Shown: piece by piece, positions 23,801-44,639 of the stretch
Position numbering within the stretch: position 1 is the first letter of the stretch
Layout: each line of letters begins with the position of its first letter
NCBI GenBank assembly: GCA_964035795.1
Contig: OZ038322.1
Coordinates: 24,510,359-24,574,358 of the forward strand
Length of the DNA: 64,000 nucleotides
Source of the DNA: Pterobdella sp. o SKG-2022
Taxonomy: Eukaryota > Annelida > Clitellata > Hirudinida > Piscicolidae
Direction of reading: 5' to 3'
The notes under the pieces: generated by a model
The model's database searches: none
The model's input: the letters and a program-made list of their open reading frames with translations, nothing else
Told to the model about the DNA's origin: nothing
Made by a program: the position numbers and the translations under genes

Positions 23801-26800
23801 ACGGACTAGATAGGCTTTACAATAGTTTTGAAAATATAAATGATAAAACAAAAGCATCTCAAGAAAAAATCTGACAAATGTTTAGCACGATAACAACTTT
23901 GAAACTAGACGGCTGCCAAAAACACGCCTTCCTTAGTGCTCGTTATTTTCAGTTGAAAAATTCCAAACAAGGTGCTCATTTAAACATTGTGCACGGAAGA
24001 CGACCAAGTAGATCAAGTTACAACACTCAGGTGTTATGAATAAAGGTTTCAATGACTAGTTTTTTTGCCTCATTGGTCAAAACTCGTGTTTTAAAAAGTC
24101 CAAACTAATTTGATGGACAACCCAAATTTTAGCGAAGTTTCAAGGCAGATCCTTCAAACCTTCATCATTTCCATCATAATGTTTATTACCATCACATCGG
24201 CTCCAATATTATACATTTAATAACGGCACAATTTAACCTTTCCATCAACCCATTCTTGCCTACTTGCATTTATAAAATATCATATGGTCTTTTGCAGCCG
24301 CAGCAACCCACATTTAGGCACGACAACGGTTGATTAATAAAAACCAAAACTTGCTCATGGCTTCCTCAAAGTCCCAATTGGCCAAGACTGCTTAATGAAA
24401 CAGTTTGTGGAGGCAGTTGAAGGATTTTGAAAGTCTTTCCATTTGTCACTCAGTCATGTTTGAGCTTCACAAATGTATATCTAAGTTCACCTCAAAAAAA
24501 TACATATTAGCAAAATTGGAATTGTTTGAACTTTGATAAAGAAGAGTGGCTTAAAAGACAAACATATGTTTCTCAAAACAAACTCTCGCAAAGCGTTTTG
24601 TGGGAAAATCTTACGTTACCAAGTAATGACACTATGAGTTCACACACCTAAGCTTTGTAGTAATTTGTTCGGAAAAATTCGGTGTTTTTCTTTTTTAAAA
24701 TCAGCTTTTATTTCATAATCTTTATTCTTTAACATGCTTTGGGTTTCGTTAATTTACCATATTAATTATAATAATCTCAAAATTTTATCGTTTTTAAATA
24801 AAAAATTATGGAAATAAAAACAAGAATGTTCACTCACATCTCTTAGCTTTTGAAGGAATGTTTTCTGAAACAAATACAAATATTGGTAATAATTAAGTGG
24901 AACAAAAAATATTTAATCAAAATTTTCAATAATTTTAAAACAAATTGCTGCGGAATTCAAATAGTGTTTATACTTTTTAACGGATTTCGCCATTTTTAAG
25001 GTTTCAAGAAAGAAATAAAAGTTCTGTTTGATCAAAACCCTTACTACGTTCACAATTATTTTTAATAAATTTATAATGTGGGAGAAAATTATTGAGAAAT
25101 TTTCCAGAAGTTTAGTGAAAATATATTTTTACCTTGCTCATATTGCACTCTGAATGTATCAAAATATTTTTACCTTGCTTATATTGGACTCTGAATGTAT
25201 TAAAATATTCACTGAAATGTGTCAGCTGCTTTTCATAAGTTCAACTCAAGTTTTTCTTTTTGGAATTTTATTTATATCTATGTTTCAAGCTATGGATTTA
25301 TTTTAAAACAATTGATAGCAAATTTCCAACGTAACCGTTTGTTTTTATGAGAATGATTGAAAATATCAATTTGAGTGCTCCAAACCATGACAGAAACAAT
25401 GAATAGAGTGAAAGTAATAATTCCCATGTTAAAAAATATTTTCAACAATTTGCTTAAAAATTTTTAATTTTTCAAAAGCAAATAAATGTCCACGTAGGAA
25501 AGCGATAAGACTCACAATTCTTCGTTGAAATTATTTTCAGTCTCATCTTGTTAGTTTTCACTGCTAAACCTTCCCTTTTCAAATTGTTAAATTGAAATTC
25601 TTTGTGAGAAATATAGTATTCAAAAAATGTTTAGGGTCTATTGAAGAAAAATGAAATTGAAGGCCATTCTTCTACTCAGTTAAAAACTCATTTCTCAGTT
25701 TTTTTAATGTTTAAAAACCTTTTTCCGAGGTAAAAACACTTGTTTTCCTTAAAAGACTGCATTTCAAATAATCAAAGCGATAATTTTGCAATTAAAATAA
25801 GCTAGAGGTGTTTTGATGACCGTACGTTTGCCATCTTCATTCTTGAACCCTCAGCCCTAGAGAACTTTTGACGTATTGAGAAACATGTCTTTAAAAAAAC
25901 CGTTCTTTTAAGAGAACGATAAAAGATAATGTCACATTTACATAAAAGCGTTAGTTATATAAAACAAGCAAAAAATGGAGTTGAAGCAATATTCAAGCGT
26001 AAGTTGCCGAGTATTCAGCGATGCATTCTGGTGGCAAGGGTGAAATCAAATGAAAATTATAATTTTCTCAAAATCCACCAAATTTTTTTCAACCGAACCT
26101 TAAAGGATGGAAGCATCATGCAAAGAGCTTCAAGAAAAAGTGCCTCATTCTGGAATGTTTATTATTGTGGGACTTCAAGGTTGAACGCCTCCGATAGAGC
26201 TATTGCAATAATAATCGTGTTTTTGGTAAACATTGAATTGAACTTTGAATGCTCTCTTATATCGAAGACGACTCAAGAGGGTTTCTTATACGAGGGGAGA
26301 GTGGGTGATTATGTTTAGTGCTTCTTTTACTTGCACTCCTACTTCCCTTTGATGCATGCCATTGTGGCAACTTTATGACTGCTGGAGCTATAAAACAATG
26401 AAGCTGTCTCTTTTCATCGTTTTCCATTATTGATTCTGTCAGCTTGATGATTGTGAGTTTTATGAAATTTTTAGTTATGATGTTTCAAGAAATTTTTTTG
26501 CTGTAATAAGGGGTCTTAATTGATTTATTGAATTTAATAACTCAAAATTAATTTTTTTCTAATTCAAAAAAATTTTTAATTTTTTTGCTCAAAAATTACC
26601 GGGTTTAGTTATAAAACCTCAATTTGCTTTTCATTGATTTATTTAATATTAATTATATTATTTTTTTTTTTTAGTTAAATTATTCAAACCACACCAATTT
26701 AAAACTTTTCGTGAATTCAAAAATTTCAATATTTTTTTGGCGGAAAATTTTCTATAATTGCTTTTTATGAATCTCATTTAAAGCTTCAAGTTATTCAGAC

Positions 26801-29800
26801 AGAGCAATTTACTACCTATTACCTTCAATTTTTATGACAAACATGCAACTTTTGAATACATATTTGTGAAACAAACTCGGATCATTTCCAGCCATATCCA
26901 TCTCCGCATGCACCAACTTCAACCCACTTCTTCAACGCCTCAGCTGCCCATATTGTTCTATGTATACATTCTCGAGGCTTCATACTATTGGAACTAAATC
27001 TTTTGCAACATTTCGATTTATTATTTTAATTAAAAAATTCATGAAAAGAATATTAATAAATGGAAATAACTAATTGAGAATTAGCAAAGTTACAATTGAA
27101 TTTTGTTTTTCGTTCTGTTATTCATAAATACTCTTTCACACTGATAGTTGTAAATACCATTATTAGAACATTTTATTTATATGAAAAAAAGCAGTTTTGA
27201 AAAGAATGCAAAAATATTTTTAGCACAATTCTTCAGAGGTGCTCTAGCAAAATTTTGGAAAAAATAATTGAGTTGTTTGAAATGAACTTTGAAATATTTA
27301 TAACAAATTAAACCATCAGTAATAGACATATTTTTTTGAGTTTTGGAAAAATTTTGAATTCTTTATATTATTTAATCGTTAAGAGTTAAATTAACCGAGT
27401 TAGATTCCTACCATAAAGTTATCGCGTCGCAAAGATAGCAATTATCAAAAATGTCATTTGGTGCTTTTTCAAATCAATTTTCCAATCTTAGCAGTCTTTC
27501 GAAGTTTTAGAAACTTAAATAATTTTTTTTCAAATAATTTATTTAAAAATGTAGGAATCATCAAAAATTATTTTTTTGACACGTTCCACAAACGACTCTG
27601 AAGGCATCCCATTGCGTTGTTGCTCTATCAAACGGCGGTTTTGATACAAAAAGGCTATCAATAATGGAAACTTTCAAGCAAAAGAAAATCAAAGTTTTAT
27701 TTTTTCAACCAGATGAAATAAATCGAATGCCAGTAATGAAAAATTTAAAGCGATTGCAATTATGACCTAAGTGCTTAGGAATAATTTCTTAAAAGCCAAA
27801 GGTTTTTGAAAGATTAGTACAAAGCTTTGCTAAAGCATCATTAGGTGTTATAATAGTTTGAAAAATGCAAGCAAGCTCATTAAATACGATTAAATCTACT
27901 ATCGATGCTTTTAAACACCATTCAAAGCAAACGCGCAATTTTTTCTTAATTAATTTTGATGTTTTTATGCTTTAGTTATGGTTAAAAAGACAATCAAATA
28001 TTGACTTTTGAAAAATAAAAATTTTGGTATAATGTGAAATTAGTAACTTTTTAAATAAACTTGTCATTAGAAGTATCCACTCACGTCTGGTATTCTCATT
28101 ATAACTTTTGACAAGGGGTCTTTTTACTAAAAGGATTCACGTCTCATTATCAATCATACTCTCAACCTTAGAACAAAATTCACGTTAATATGTAAATGCA
28201 GCCCTACTCAAAAAGTTTGTTTTTTAATGGAAAACTATTTTGAAGTTAGTCTCAGGTGCTTAGAAGGATGTTTGATTTGTTAAATTATTTTTAATTTGAA
28301 AAAGTATTTTATGTTTCAAATCAAAAAGTAGAAGATTGGAAACTATCTTTCAAATTATATTTCCAAGTGATACTTTTTCTGAAGCTTAAAACTGCAAAAA
28401 TAATTGAAATGTACATGTTTTAAATCAATACAAAGTAAAACTGAAGCTTAGCGGGGAATGTCTAAATTAATTAAACTTTGTTAAACTTAGTGTGAGAGTA
28501 GATTAATTAAAAGCTATCGTTCCTAATCTGATGCAGAAAACCCATATTTGTGAAGTCTTATATGGAAATGATAAGCTTTTGGTGTGGAATAGACTTGGTG
28601 AAACGAATATTAACATCTCGCCTCATAAGTTTCAATTATATTTTGCTACATTCAAGATTTTTAAAAACTCCAAGTTTTTTAGACGGAGTTGGTGTGAAAT
28701 AAAAGTTGTTTATAGATTAAATGCGTTCAAATTTTTAGAACATTAGGAGCGTTGAAGTTCCAGGCTACATTAGATGAGGCAATCTTTGAACTTTTATAAG
28801 AAAACTCCGATCAAATTCACCTTGATTGTTCTTTTCATATGTCTATTTCCCAAATATGATCATTTTGCTGAACGGATTTGTATTGAACAATTGGAATTCA
28901 ACTTGCAATAGATAAAACCTCAGCTTTATCACAAACTTCAGAAACTTCGATTCTTTATAAGCCATTATTCAAAGAATTGACTTTTGCTAGTAATCAAACT
29001 AATGATTCTTTGCTTCATAGCTTATACGACTACAAAAAAGTGTTTGTTGTAGCTTTCGAATGCATCTTTAGAACGTTCCATTACTTTACAACTGCAACCA
29101 CGTGCCACACAGATCTTTCACAGCTCTCCTTATTGACCTCTGTAACATGTGCTATTTATTTTAAAAGAAAATTAATTTTTTCCAAAAGAGTTTTTGTATT
29201 TTTGTGCTTGATGATGTTGTATTTATAATCTTCAAAATAGAGTTTTTCAGCCTCAAATAAAATTTCGAAGTTAAATTTTGGTTTTAAGCTCAGTACCCTG
29301 TAATGTAAATATATCTCTAAACAAAATTTTGAAAACTCAACTAAATAAATAAATATTTCTGAAACATAATAAAAGCGAAGCTCAATTAAATCACACAGGG
29401 ATAGATACAAAATGATGAAGTTATATTATCCCGTAATACTGTCTCTCATTTACAGATAAGCAAATTTACAATTAACCCTATCTAGTTGTAAAAATTCACT
29501 ATTAATCTCTTCATTACAGTATATAAGGATCAAAATCAAAGCTGGCCACAACTTTTGGACACATCTCAAATTTGGAACTTCGTCTCTCACAGATATCCTT
29601 GAAAATATAACACACTTGGATCGATTTGTATAAACATCATTTCAAACTAAAGAAGATTTTTGTGATAATCAAAACTTTTTTTAAATTCATCAGAGTTTTT
29701 TTCGCCAAACTGCATCTTGTGGCATGTGCAATAACTTCAAATACCTTTAATAACAGTGTAAAAAAACATAAAGAAAAAATAAAATGTTTATAAATTATAT

Positions 29801-32600
29801 TTGCATCTTATATTTTTGTAGTTTTGAAAAAACACGGCATTTTTTAAAAGTGTCAGATCGGTTAAATAATTTTTTGATGCTTCCATCAAAACAGGATAAT
29901 AATCTCCCATAACTAGCCTCATTATAAAGTCGAGTTTATTTTAAGTTACTTCCAAACATTTCTAAAATTTAAGATTTATTAATTATCGCCCTGATGAACT
30001 GTTTTAATGAACTATTTCCATTAATGAACCGATCATTATGGAATCAGGTTAAAAACTTACTAATGCGTTTTAATTAACCTACAATAAGAAGCAATGAAAC
30101 AATAAATTTGCCCATAAATTGACGTTGAAAACTGTCAATAAAACAATACTAAAAATTTTTGTTATGTTATAAAAACCTTTGCCGTGAGGTGAGCATTACC
30201 GGGTCTTGTTGGTGTGGTCCTAAAATACACTTGTATGTTATAACTTCTCAGTGAAGCATAAGATATCTCTACATTTAATGGAATGCTGAGTTGCTGTTTA
30301 AAATTTATATTTTTGAAGTTCCATTTTAAACAATTTAATTCTTGAACATATGAAATATATTTCAAAAGTTTTCTTGCACAATGCTTCATAAATGAAAATT
30401 TTGATAATATACGTTTTCATCGAATCTTCTTTAGCTTTATTTTACATCTGCCTCATAAACACCATTTCAATACTGTCAAAATGTCTGATTCTGAAGCAGA
30501 TATATGCTTTTTTCATAAGTTCTTTGTTGAGCTCACGACCAGCTCACGGCATTGAAGCCAAAATTACCTTGATGTACTATGCACGTTATCATTCTGAATT
30601 TTTATCCACATTTTTAAAGCTGATTTTTCACAATACTGAATTTATTTGTTCTATTATTTCAAAGTTGTGAGAATTTTGTTACTTTACAATGAAAGTATCT
30701 TTAAAAAACCTCATTTTTTGAAGAATAAAAACGAAATTTATATTTAATTTTTCGAAATGATGTTAAACATTTTAAAATTCTTCATTCAAAAAAGAAATTG
30801 TTATTTTTGCATATCAATCTATCAAAGCAAGTCGAACTAAACGGCCCTTTGTAATCTAGTAGTAGCCTAACAAGCGTTTAACCCATATTTCACCTCACTT
30901 GGCTCCTTTGAATTGAATTGACGTCCATATCTGCAAACAGCTTATTATGAAAGTCCACAATTATTTGGCTTCATTTGTGTATACTTAAAGAAAACAATGT
31001 TTTTTATAAATAATTGTGGTATTCGAAGTCAATAATTTGTTGAAGACTCATTGAAGGCTAAAATTTCAAACTAATTGTTGAAAAATGTCTATTTAACAAT
31101 TCAAAATAACTGAAAGTTTTTGTGAAGCTTCCGTGGAACTAATGAAAATTTTTTGGAAATTGTTTCATGCATTTAGATGAAAAAATCGAAAACCCAATCG
31201 TTCAAGAAGTGCTTTAAATCATTTTTTCTTTTTAACGAGTTTTGATGAGCCAAATGAATAATTGAATTTTGAAAACACTGGGAATTTATCGTTTCGGAAA
31301 GAACGGTGATAGAGAGGTTAAAAGCAAAGTTTTACAAAAGGTTCCAAAAAAGATTTAAATCTAATTTCTTTAAATCCTTGTTGATGTTTTGTGCCGAAAT
31401 TCAAAAATTAGCTCAAAATTTCAGCGATAAAATTGATACAACAAAGTTGAACGCACTTTCAAAACCGCCCAAGAGTCACAAGTTTTTGGTTATTTTATTT
31501 TAACCCCGCAAATGACAGAATAAAGCTAACATAGGGGTTTTTACTTAAATCCTCTTCGAACGAGCTAACCCACAAAGAGAATTTCAGAGTGTTATAACGA
31601 TTAGTGGATGTTTAGGAACACTCTCTCTGCCCAAACCACAAAACTTTTCATTTTTTGTTCATTTCAATTTGTCTAGGCTCAAAGACATTATTAGTTTCAA
31701 GTTTGAAAAATGATGATGAGAATATTTCTTTGTTTAAAATAGCTCAAATATTAAAGAAGAAATAATTATTCGTTAAAAATTTTAAAAATTATAAATTTAT
31801 AAATTATGTCATTGTTTGAATTTTGCGTTTACATTGCCACGAAAGCGGGGGGTGGATGATGTGAGACTAACCATCTCAAAACATTTTGAGCACAAATTTA
31901 TTTGAAACATAAGACTTCCACTCTTTTGCCGCTTGTATGAACAACGTAGGCGAAGTTCTGGAATGCTGTCGAAACATCAACACCAAGTACTTACAAACGA
32001 GTCTAATTGTTTTAATTATTTTGCCGTTATTTTACAGCAATATCGGTTCAGTTTGTGCTTCATTAGCTGTTTACATGCAGTATTGTTTTTGAGAAATATG
32101 CCAATAAACCAATGCTTTTTTTCTTCATTAGCAACATTATCAAACTCAATTCTTAATGTTTGGAAAAAATAAAAATATTTTCCAAATGTCGTGGAAATTG
32201 AGAAAAATTAAGTGTTTTGTACCACTGACTTAAATCTTAGTCTCTAAGGGAAATAATCGGTTGATCGGGTAGGTGCAATACATAGACATCTGTAAATATC
32301 CTTATGACAGTTAACAACTACTGGATGTTTATTGAAAAAAAAAAAATTTTGCTTATATTAGCTTCAATTTTTCTTAATTTTTATACTCAAAAATTTTTGA
32401 TGTTTCAGTTATACTTCGTTGGTAGATTTTTTCAAAGTGAAAAATGAATTTCGTTTCCATTTAAAATAATTTTCCGTCAAAGTTATTTTTTATTCTGCTC
32501 GCATCATATAAATGGACCTAAAAGGCATGTTGTCTGGAAGGCATCGTGACAATTAATTTATATTTTCAACGCAAAACAATCAGAATTCAAATAAAACATT
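20900..32600. other. 11.7 kb without a recognisable gene
   Basis: AT-rich sequence on both strands. Many open frames of 60-130 codons exist, the longest at 25929-26318 (plus, 129 codons), but none shows a known domain, a convincing exon series or sustained GC-rich coding composition. A two-copy 41-bp direct repeat is at 25123-25204. Fast-evolving or lineage-specific exons could be missed. Confidence 0.5.
25123..25204. repeat. 41-bp tandem duplication
   Basis: Two adjacent copies, 25123-25163 and 25164-25204, share ATATTTTTACCTTGCT, then (after CATATTG or TATATTG) CACTCTGAATGTAT or GACTCTGAATGTAT, differing at about three sites. It looks like a recent local duplication. Confidence 0.8.
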
Positions 32601-32602
32601 CT

Positions 32603-33046
32603 TCAAAAACCTTGCTCCGCGTTGTATCTGCGCGCCAGTTTCATTTTGTTGAAGAGGTTCTCGCCAGGTTGGATCACATAATAGTCACCACTGACCAAGG
32701 AATTTTTTTTCCTGCCTACCAATATATTTGTTAGGATTCTTGAAGGGTTTTCAGGTAAATAGACTTTTCCTTCAATCTCGTTTTTGTGCTTTGTTCCAAT
32801 GTAATCACTTTCCGTGAGACCTATCTCGGGATCATTAGTTATTTTGTCGTCTTCTGCTGCTTTTGCAACGAAAAATTCTTTCGGAAGCTCTTCTTGCTCG
32901 ATGTTCTCTTCAAACCAAAAATTTCTCTTTCCTTCTAATGACTTTCTCCGTTCAACTAGTAAATTGCCATGGCTTTCCAAAGAGATTAACAAGTTGGAAA
33001 GCAAACTCATCACCAAAAGACCCGCCCTCACTTTTGTTTTTAACAT
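32603..33046 (-). CDS. Candidate secreted peptide-hormone or neuropeptide precursor
   Basis: Single open frame of 147 residues starting at ATG 33046 and ending in TGA at 32603. The first 27 or so residues form a signal-peptide-like leader: basic MLKTKVR, a hydrophobic core GLLVMSLLSNLLI, then polar LESHG. The remainder is hydrophilic and has no cysteine. It carries potential prohormone sites: ERRK, GKR, VGRKK and LARR. GKR and GRKK are the glycine-plus-dibasic form used for C-terminal amidation, so a peptide ending ILTNILV-amide is one possible product. No known peptide family was recognised. The 200-base gap begins 105 bases upstream, so an earlier exon could be hidden. It could also be an ordinary secreted protein or a chance frame; the composition and leader argue against chance. 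Confidence 0.45.
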   Translation of the reverse strand: MLKTKVRAGLLVMSLLSNLLISLESHGNLLVERRKSLEGKRNFWFEENIEQEELPKEFFVAKAAEDDKITNDPEIGLTESDYIGTKHKNEIEGKVYLPENPSRILTNILVGRKKNSLVSGDYYVIQPGENLFNKMKLARRYNAEQGF

Positions 33047-33150
33047 AATTCCTTCAAAAAAAATTGATTTTTGAGAAAAATGTTTTCAATTGTTTATAAG
33101 CTAACAGTTATTTCTTCAATTTCATTTCACAAAACAATACACAAGCAACC

Positions 33151-33350
33151 NNNNNNNNNNNNNNNNNNNNNNNNNNNNNNNNNNNNNNNNNNNNNNNNNN
33201 NNNNNNNNNNNNNNNNNNNNNNNNNNNNNNNNNNNNNNNNNNNNNNNNNNNNNNNNNNNNNNNNNNNNNNNNNNNNNNNNNNNNNNNNNNNNNNNNNNNN
33301 NNNNNNNNNNNNNNNNNNNNNNNNNNNNNNNNNNNNNNNNNNNNNNNNNN
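33151..33350. other. Assembly gap of 200 N
   Basis: Exactly 200 undetermined bases, a typical fixed-size placeholder. True distance between the flanks is unknown, and any frame reading through it is meaningless. Confidence 0.99.
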
Positions 33351-34365
33351 TATACTTATAGATTTTTGTTTCGATTTTTAATTTGCGAGCAATCCATCTC
33401 TTCGGAATGAGTGAACTAAAAATAGAATTTTAATAGAGATAATAAAAGGGATGAAAATGGCAATAATAATAATTGGAAATAAAAATAATTGAGAGGGAAA
33501 TTGAAAAAAAGTAGAAGGTTAATTTTTCTTTTCAAAAGCCCTCAATGGCAAACATTTGAAACCCTGGCAAAACCTTCAAAGATCTGAATGAGGCTCAGAT
33601 GTTTATTACTGCATGAAGTTTCAACAGTGTTTGATATCAAGGATGATTGTACTCATAAATTTTTCTTTTTACTATAAGCTGTAAGGCCATAATAAATGTG
33701 AGAGTCCTACATAAACGTACAGTTCATGCAAGTCATATGTAGTTCTCATATTTTTGAGTTTAGTTCCAATGCTATTCTAAACCATAATCAAAACGCTCGC
33801 ATGATCATTCAATGTTTGAAAACTTTTATTTCAAATGAAATGTATTGAATAAGAATTAAAATCATATAATCTTCAGTCATCCTCAAAAAAATAGGCGCTA
33901 GAGTTGAACGTATCTATTGCCACGTGTTTCCATCATTTAAGGGAAGATTGTTCAAATTAACGACTGAAGCTTATAATTACTCAAAATGTCAGAATCACTT
34001 TTTTATTGTTTTTGTTTTGTTCTCTGCTTGAGTTCTTTTGTCTTATCGCCTTTTAAGGATTAATTTGTATTATTTCCACTTATTTGTTTGACTTTTCTTC
34101 GATTCATTCCTGGTTTGTCAAACTTAAATGATGTTATTAAATTTATGTTTCAAAAACATTATGATCTCTTTCCAAACTTTTTTTTCGAAAAAATAAGTTT
34201 ATTTTGCAACTTCAAGTATGCAAACAATCAGAACATCATAAAAAAGTTATGAAATATGTTAAAATCTTTTGAAATGTCTCATCAAGAATCGGTGAGCAAA
34301 ATGAATGAACTCAATAAAAGATAAATAATGGAAAAAAAACTTATTACTTTTTTTTATTATTTTCA
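33351..34365. other. AT-rich interval with no feature
   Basis: From the gap to the candidate minus-strand exon at 34366-34545 I see nothing that supports a gene or repeat family. Confidence 0.5.
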
Positions 34366-34545
34366 CTAATTTATTATTATCCTCAAAATTGCGTCTTCTT
34401 GTAGCCTGCCAGCTTTGTAGGACATGGTAAGGCTCAGGTAGTTACCTCTGACAATCGTAATCGACAAGCGTTGAAAAAGCCAGGTTGTCTCCAGATTGAC
34501 AGGGGTACGCTCCTTCATTTTGTTGCCCAGTTCCAATAAAATCTT
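34366..34545 (-). CDS. Candidate 3'-terminal exon of an unidentified minus-strand gene
   Basis: A 59-codon frame begins directly after a plausible acceptor (pyrimidine-rich tract ending CACTAG, read on the minus strand) and runs to TAG at 34368-34366. It is more GC-rich than its surroundings. Key segments are NKMKERTPVNLETTWLFQRL, VRGNYLSLTMSYKAGRLQED and a short AT-rich tail ILRIIIN. The amphipathic, aromatic-containing content looks protein-like. An AATAAAA motif follows the stop on this strand. I do not recognise the family and did not find confident upstream exons; an open minus frame at 35386-35673 is a weak candidate. Confidence 0.4.
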   Translation of the reverse strand, partial: KILLELGNKMKERTPVNLETTWLFQRLSITIVRGNYLSLTMSYKAGRLQEDAILRIIIN

Positions 34546-34661
34546 CTAGTGACTAGACCAAAAACCCCAGAAGTCTCAACCGCTTCAGAAGTGAACAAAT
34601 AACGGGGCTGAAGAAATGCGTATTTGACGATTTTCGAAATCTCCGCATTACGAGCAGAAGA

Positions 34662-34880
34662 GCCTGGAGAAACTGCCGAATTAAGAGATGCGGATGCAGA
34701 AAATGTGTCCGTAAAAGTGACTTCTCAAGTCAAGGACTTTCTTTCTTTATACAGAAAAACAGTGACGCCGTCGAGTCTTTTACTAGCGTCAAAGTCGAGA
34801 CCGGAAGGCTCAAGGATGCATTGAAACCAGCTATTTACAATTTATTTGATGCCACTGAAGTTGCGAGGATTTGGTTTCAG
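34662..34880 (+). CDS. Candidate coding exon(s) of an unidentified gene, possibly frameshifted
   Basis: Two protein-like segments lie end to end in different frames. The first (34662 to about 34755) reads EEPGETAELRDADAENV and VKVTSQVKDFLSLYRK. The second (34755-34880, 42 codons) includes NSDAVESFTSVKVETGRL and YNLFDATEVARIWFQ and ends at a good donor GTGAGA. Either an acceptor (TTCTTTATACAG at 34754) opens the second exon after a very short intron, or one A is missing from the A-run at 34755-34759. No family was recognised; a faint likeness to a PA28 helix was not supported downstream. No closing exon found. Confidence 0.3.
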
Positions 34881-34899
34881 GTGAGACAAAGTTACTGAA

Positions 34900-36610
34900 T
34901 GAGAATGCAGGTTCTTCTAAAGGATGCCTCAGTCACTGGTATCCATGAAGTCTCATGGAACTTACAGCTTTCAATTGCATAATATTTGAACATTTATGAA
35001 GCCAATCTTCAAAATGTTTGTGTTTGGAGAGTTTTGGCTTATGACTGCTTGCTTCAGAAGTTCATTCGAGTTCTCTTTGAAAAAATCCAATTTAACTTTT
35101 ATTCTTAGTTTTTTGAAAAACTTTTATGAAATTTTTTCAATTAAACAAATTCTTGATTTTGTATAGAGTTAATTCCATCAAAAGCATTGCAATAGATTTC
35201 CATGATGAAAGGCGGTTCTCTATTGGAGAAGTGAAGTTTGAATAAAATGATGAGTAATTGCTTGAATTATTTTACTCAGTTTTAGTTTAACTCAAAATTA
35301 AGTTGTTCAAAGCAAAGTTTAAAGCCGTTCCGGGTATGCCGTTCAGAAGCAGAGAACAACATCGTGAAAAGTATGCAGATTTTATCTACATATGTTTGCA
35401 ATCAATTTTTAAAGCTACTTTTCTAACTCTATCAAAACTCTGACTTATCACAGAAACAAACAATCTTCCAACAGCAGATAATATAGAGAAGTGAAGATAA
35501 ACTTCTGCAACACTCAGATTTTGACATGCAGCTCTTATCATGCATGTAGTGGATCCCCTCTTGTTTTTTCTTGAAACAATAATTAATGAAACAAGCCAGA
35601 TAACAAAAAATAAGTCAAAATAACAATTATTCAACTGATAGAACAACATCTTGTCAAAAACTATTTTTCTCATAATTCATAAAATTTTTTCTTTTCAAAA
35701 AGTCATACAAACACTTTGATATTTCATTAATCTTGATGTAACTCAAACAAATGTAATGCTCCCATCCAAAAAATGTCATTTGGAATCAATAATCTTGTGA
35801 ATCGATAAAATAATGGGCTCTCTTTCTATTTCATCTTAACTTCTGGTTTGGAATAAATTTTTCTACAATAATTTTCAGATTCACCTAAAAAACTTTTTTA
35901 AATTAATTTTTTAAATAAAAAAATATAAAAAGATGAATGTAATATTTAAAAAGAGATTCTTTCTTATAAGATTAATTATCTGAAGTTACCGGGTTCGATC
36001 CCGTGTAGATTCAACAGTTGGTATTTGTTTTTCAACAAATTTTGGCCACATCGGATTTTTAGTGAGTGCTTGAAATCATATTAAAACCCCAATATCATTA
36101 AAATTCAATTTTGAAAATCTAATTGCGTACATACAAAACTATCAATGGTTTTTTGAAATCGAACATCATTTTATAACAGTTTATTTTTTGATTTTTACAT
36201 TCTTAGTTTAAATTTTGCTAACGTGAACAAAATTTTAGTTTCATGTAATTCTTCTCATTTGAATTATTTCATCCACAAATGAAACTCACATTAATGCTGG
36301 CAATAATTAGCCTTAAAACTGTGTGATCATCATAAGTTATAAGATAAAGAATATACCAAAATTCATCTTGGTAACAATTTTATGGTTTTGAAACAAAACA
36401 AGAATTTATAAAAATTTCATTTCAAACAATAAAATTACAAAAAATATCAAAAATTCATCTTGAATAATTTTTTAATAATTTATTCAAATTTTTTATTTCA
36501 ATAATTTTGAATAACATTTTGTAATAAATATTAATAATTATATTTATTACATTGTTTATTTACAAGACATCCCTCTTAAATTATTTTTGCGGGAAAGTGC
36601 GTGAGAGGAC
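34900..36610. other. AT-rich interval upstream of MCM3
   Basis: Contains a minus frame at 35386-35673 with some protein-like content (NLSVAEVYLHFSILSAVG) but no confirmed splice context, and a tRNA B-box-like string GGTTCGATCC at about 35992-36001 without a matching A-box. The MCM3 promoter should be at its right end; no definite element is visible. Confidence 0.45.
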
Positions 36611-36614
36611 AATA

Positions 36615-44515
<7,901 letters not shown>

Positions 44516-44625
44516 GCAGAAGATGATTTTTAATTCATTTAATTATCACTTGTTGTCAGTTATTATTATCGAAATTATTCATCATGTTTTCATTTTATAC
44601 AATTGTTTTGAAACGTCTAGAAAAT

Positions 44626-44631
44626 AATAAA
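44626..44631 (+). terminator. Polyadenylation signal AATAAA of MCM3
   Basis: Canonical hexamer 111 bases after the MCM3 TAG, within AAAATAATAAAAATTG. Position fits a short 3' untranslated region. Confidence 0.6.
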
Positions 44632-44639
44632 AATTGAAT

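Noticed and set aside
25929..26318. 129-codon plus-strand frame starting with ATG
   Set aside because: No recognisable domain, no splice context, composition like its surroundings; kept only as part of the gene-free interval.
33071..33361. Open frame running through the N block
   Set aside because: It is translated from undetermined bases.
34755..34880. Resemblance of the exon ending in WFQ to a helix of the PA28 proteasome activator
   Set aside because: The strongly conserved next PA28 segment (IPRIEDGNN type) is absent downstream, so the likeness is probably accidental.
35986..36010. tRNA B-box-like CCGGGTTCGATCCCGTG
   Set aside because: No A-box or cloverleaf upstream; the arm pairs only four bases. 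Most likely chance or a tiny SINE remnant.
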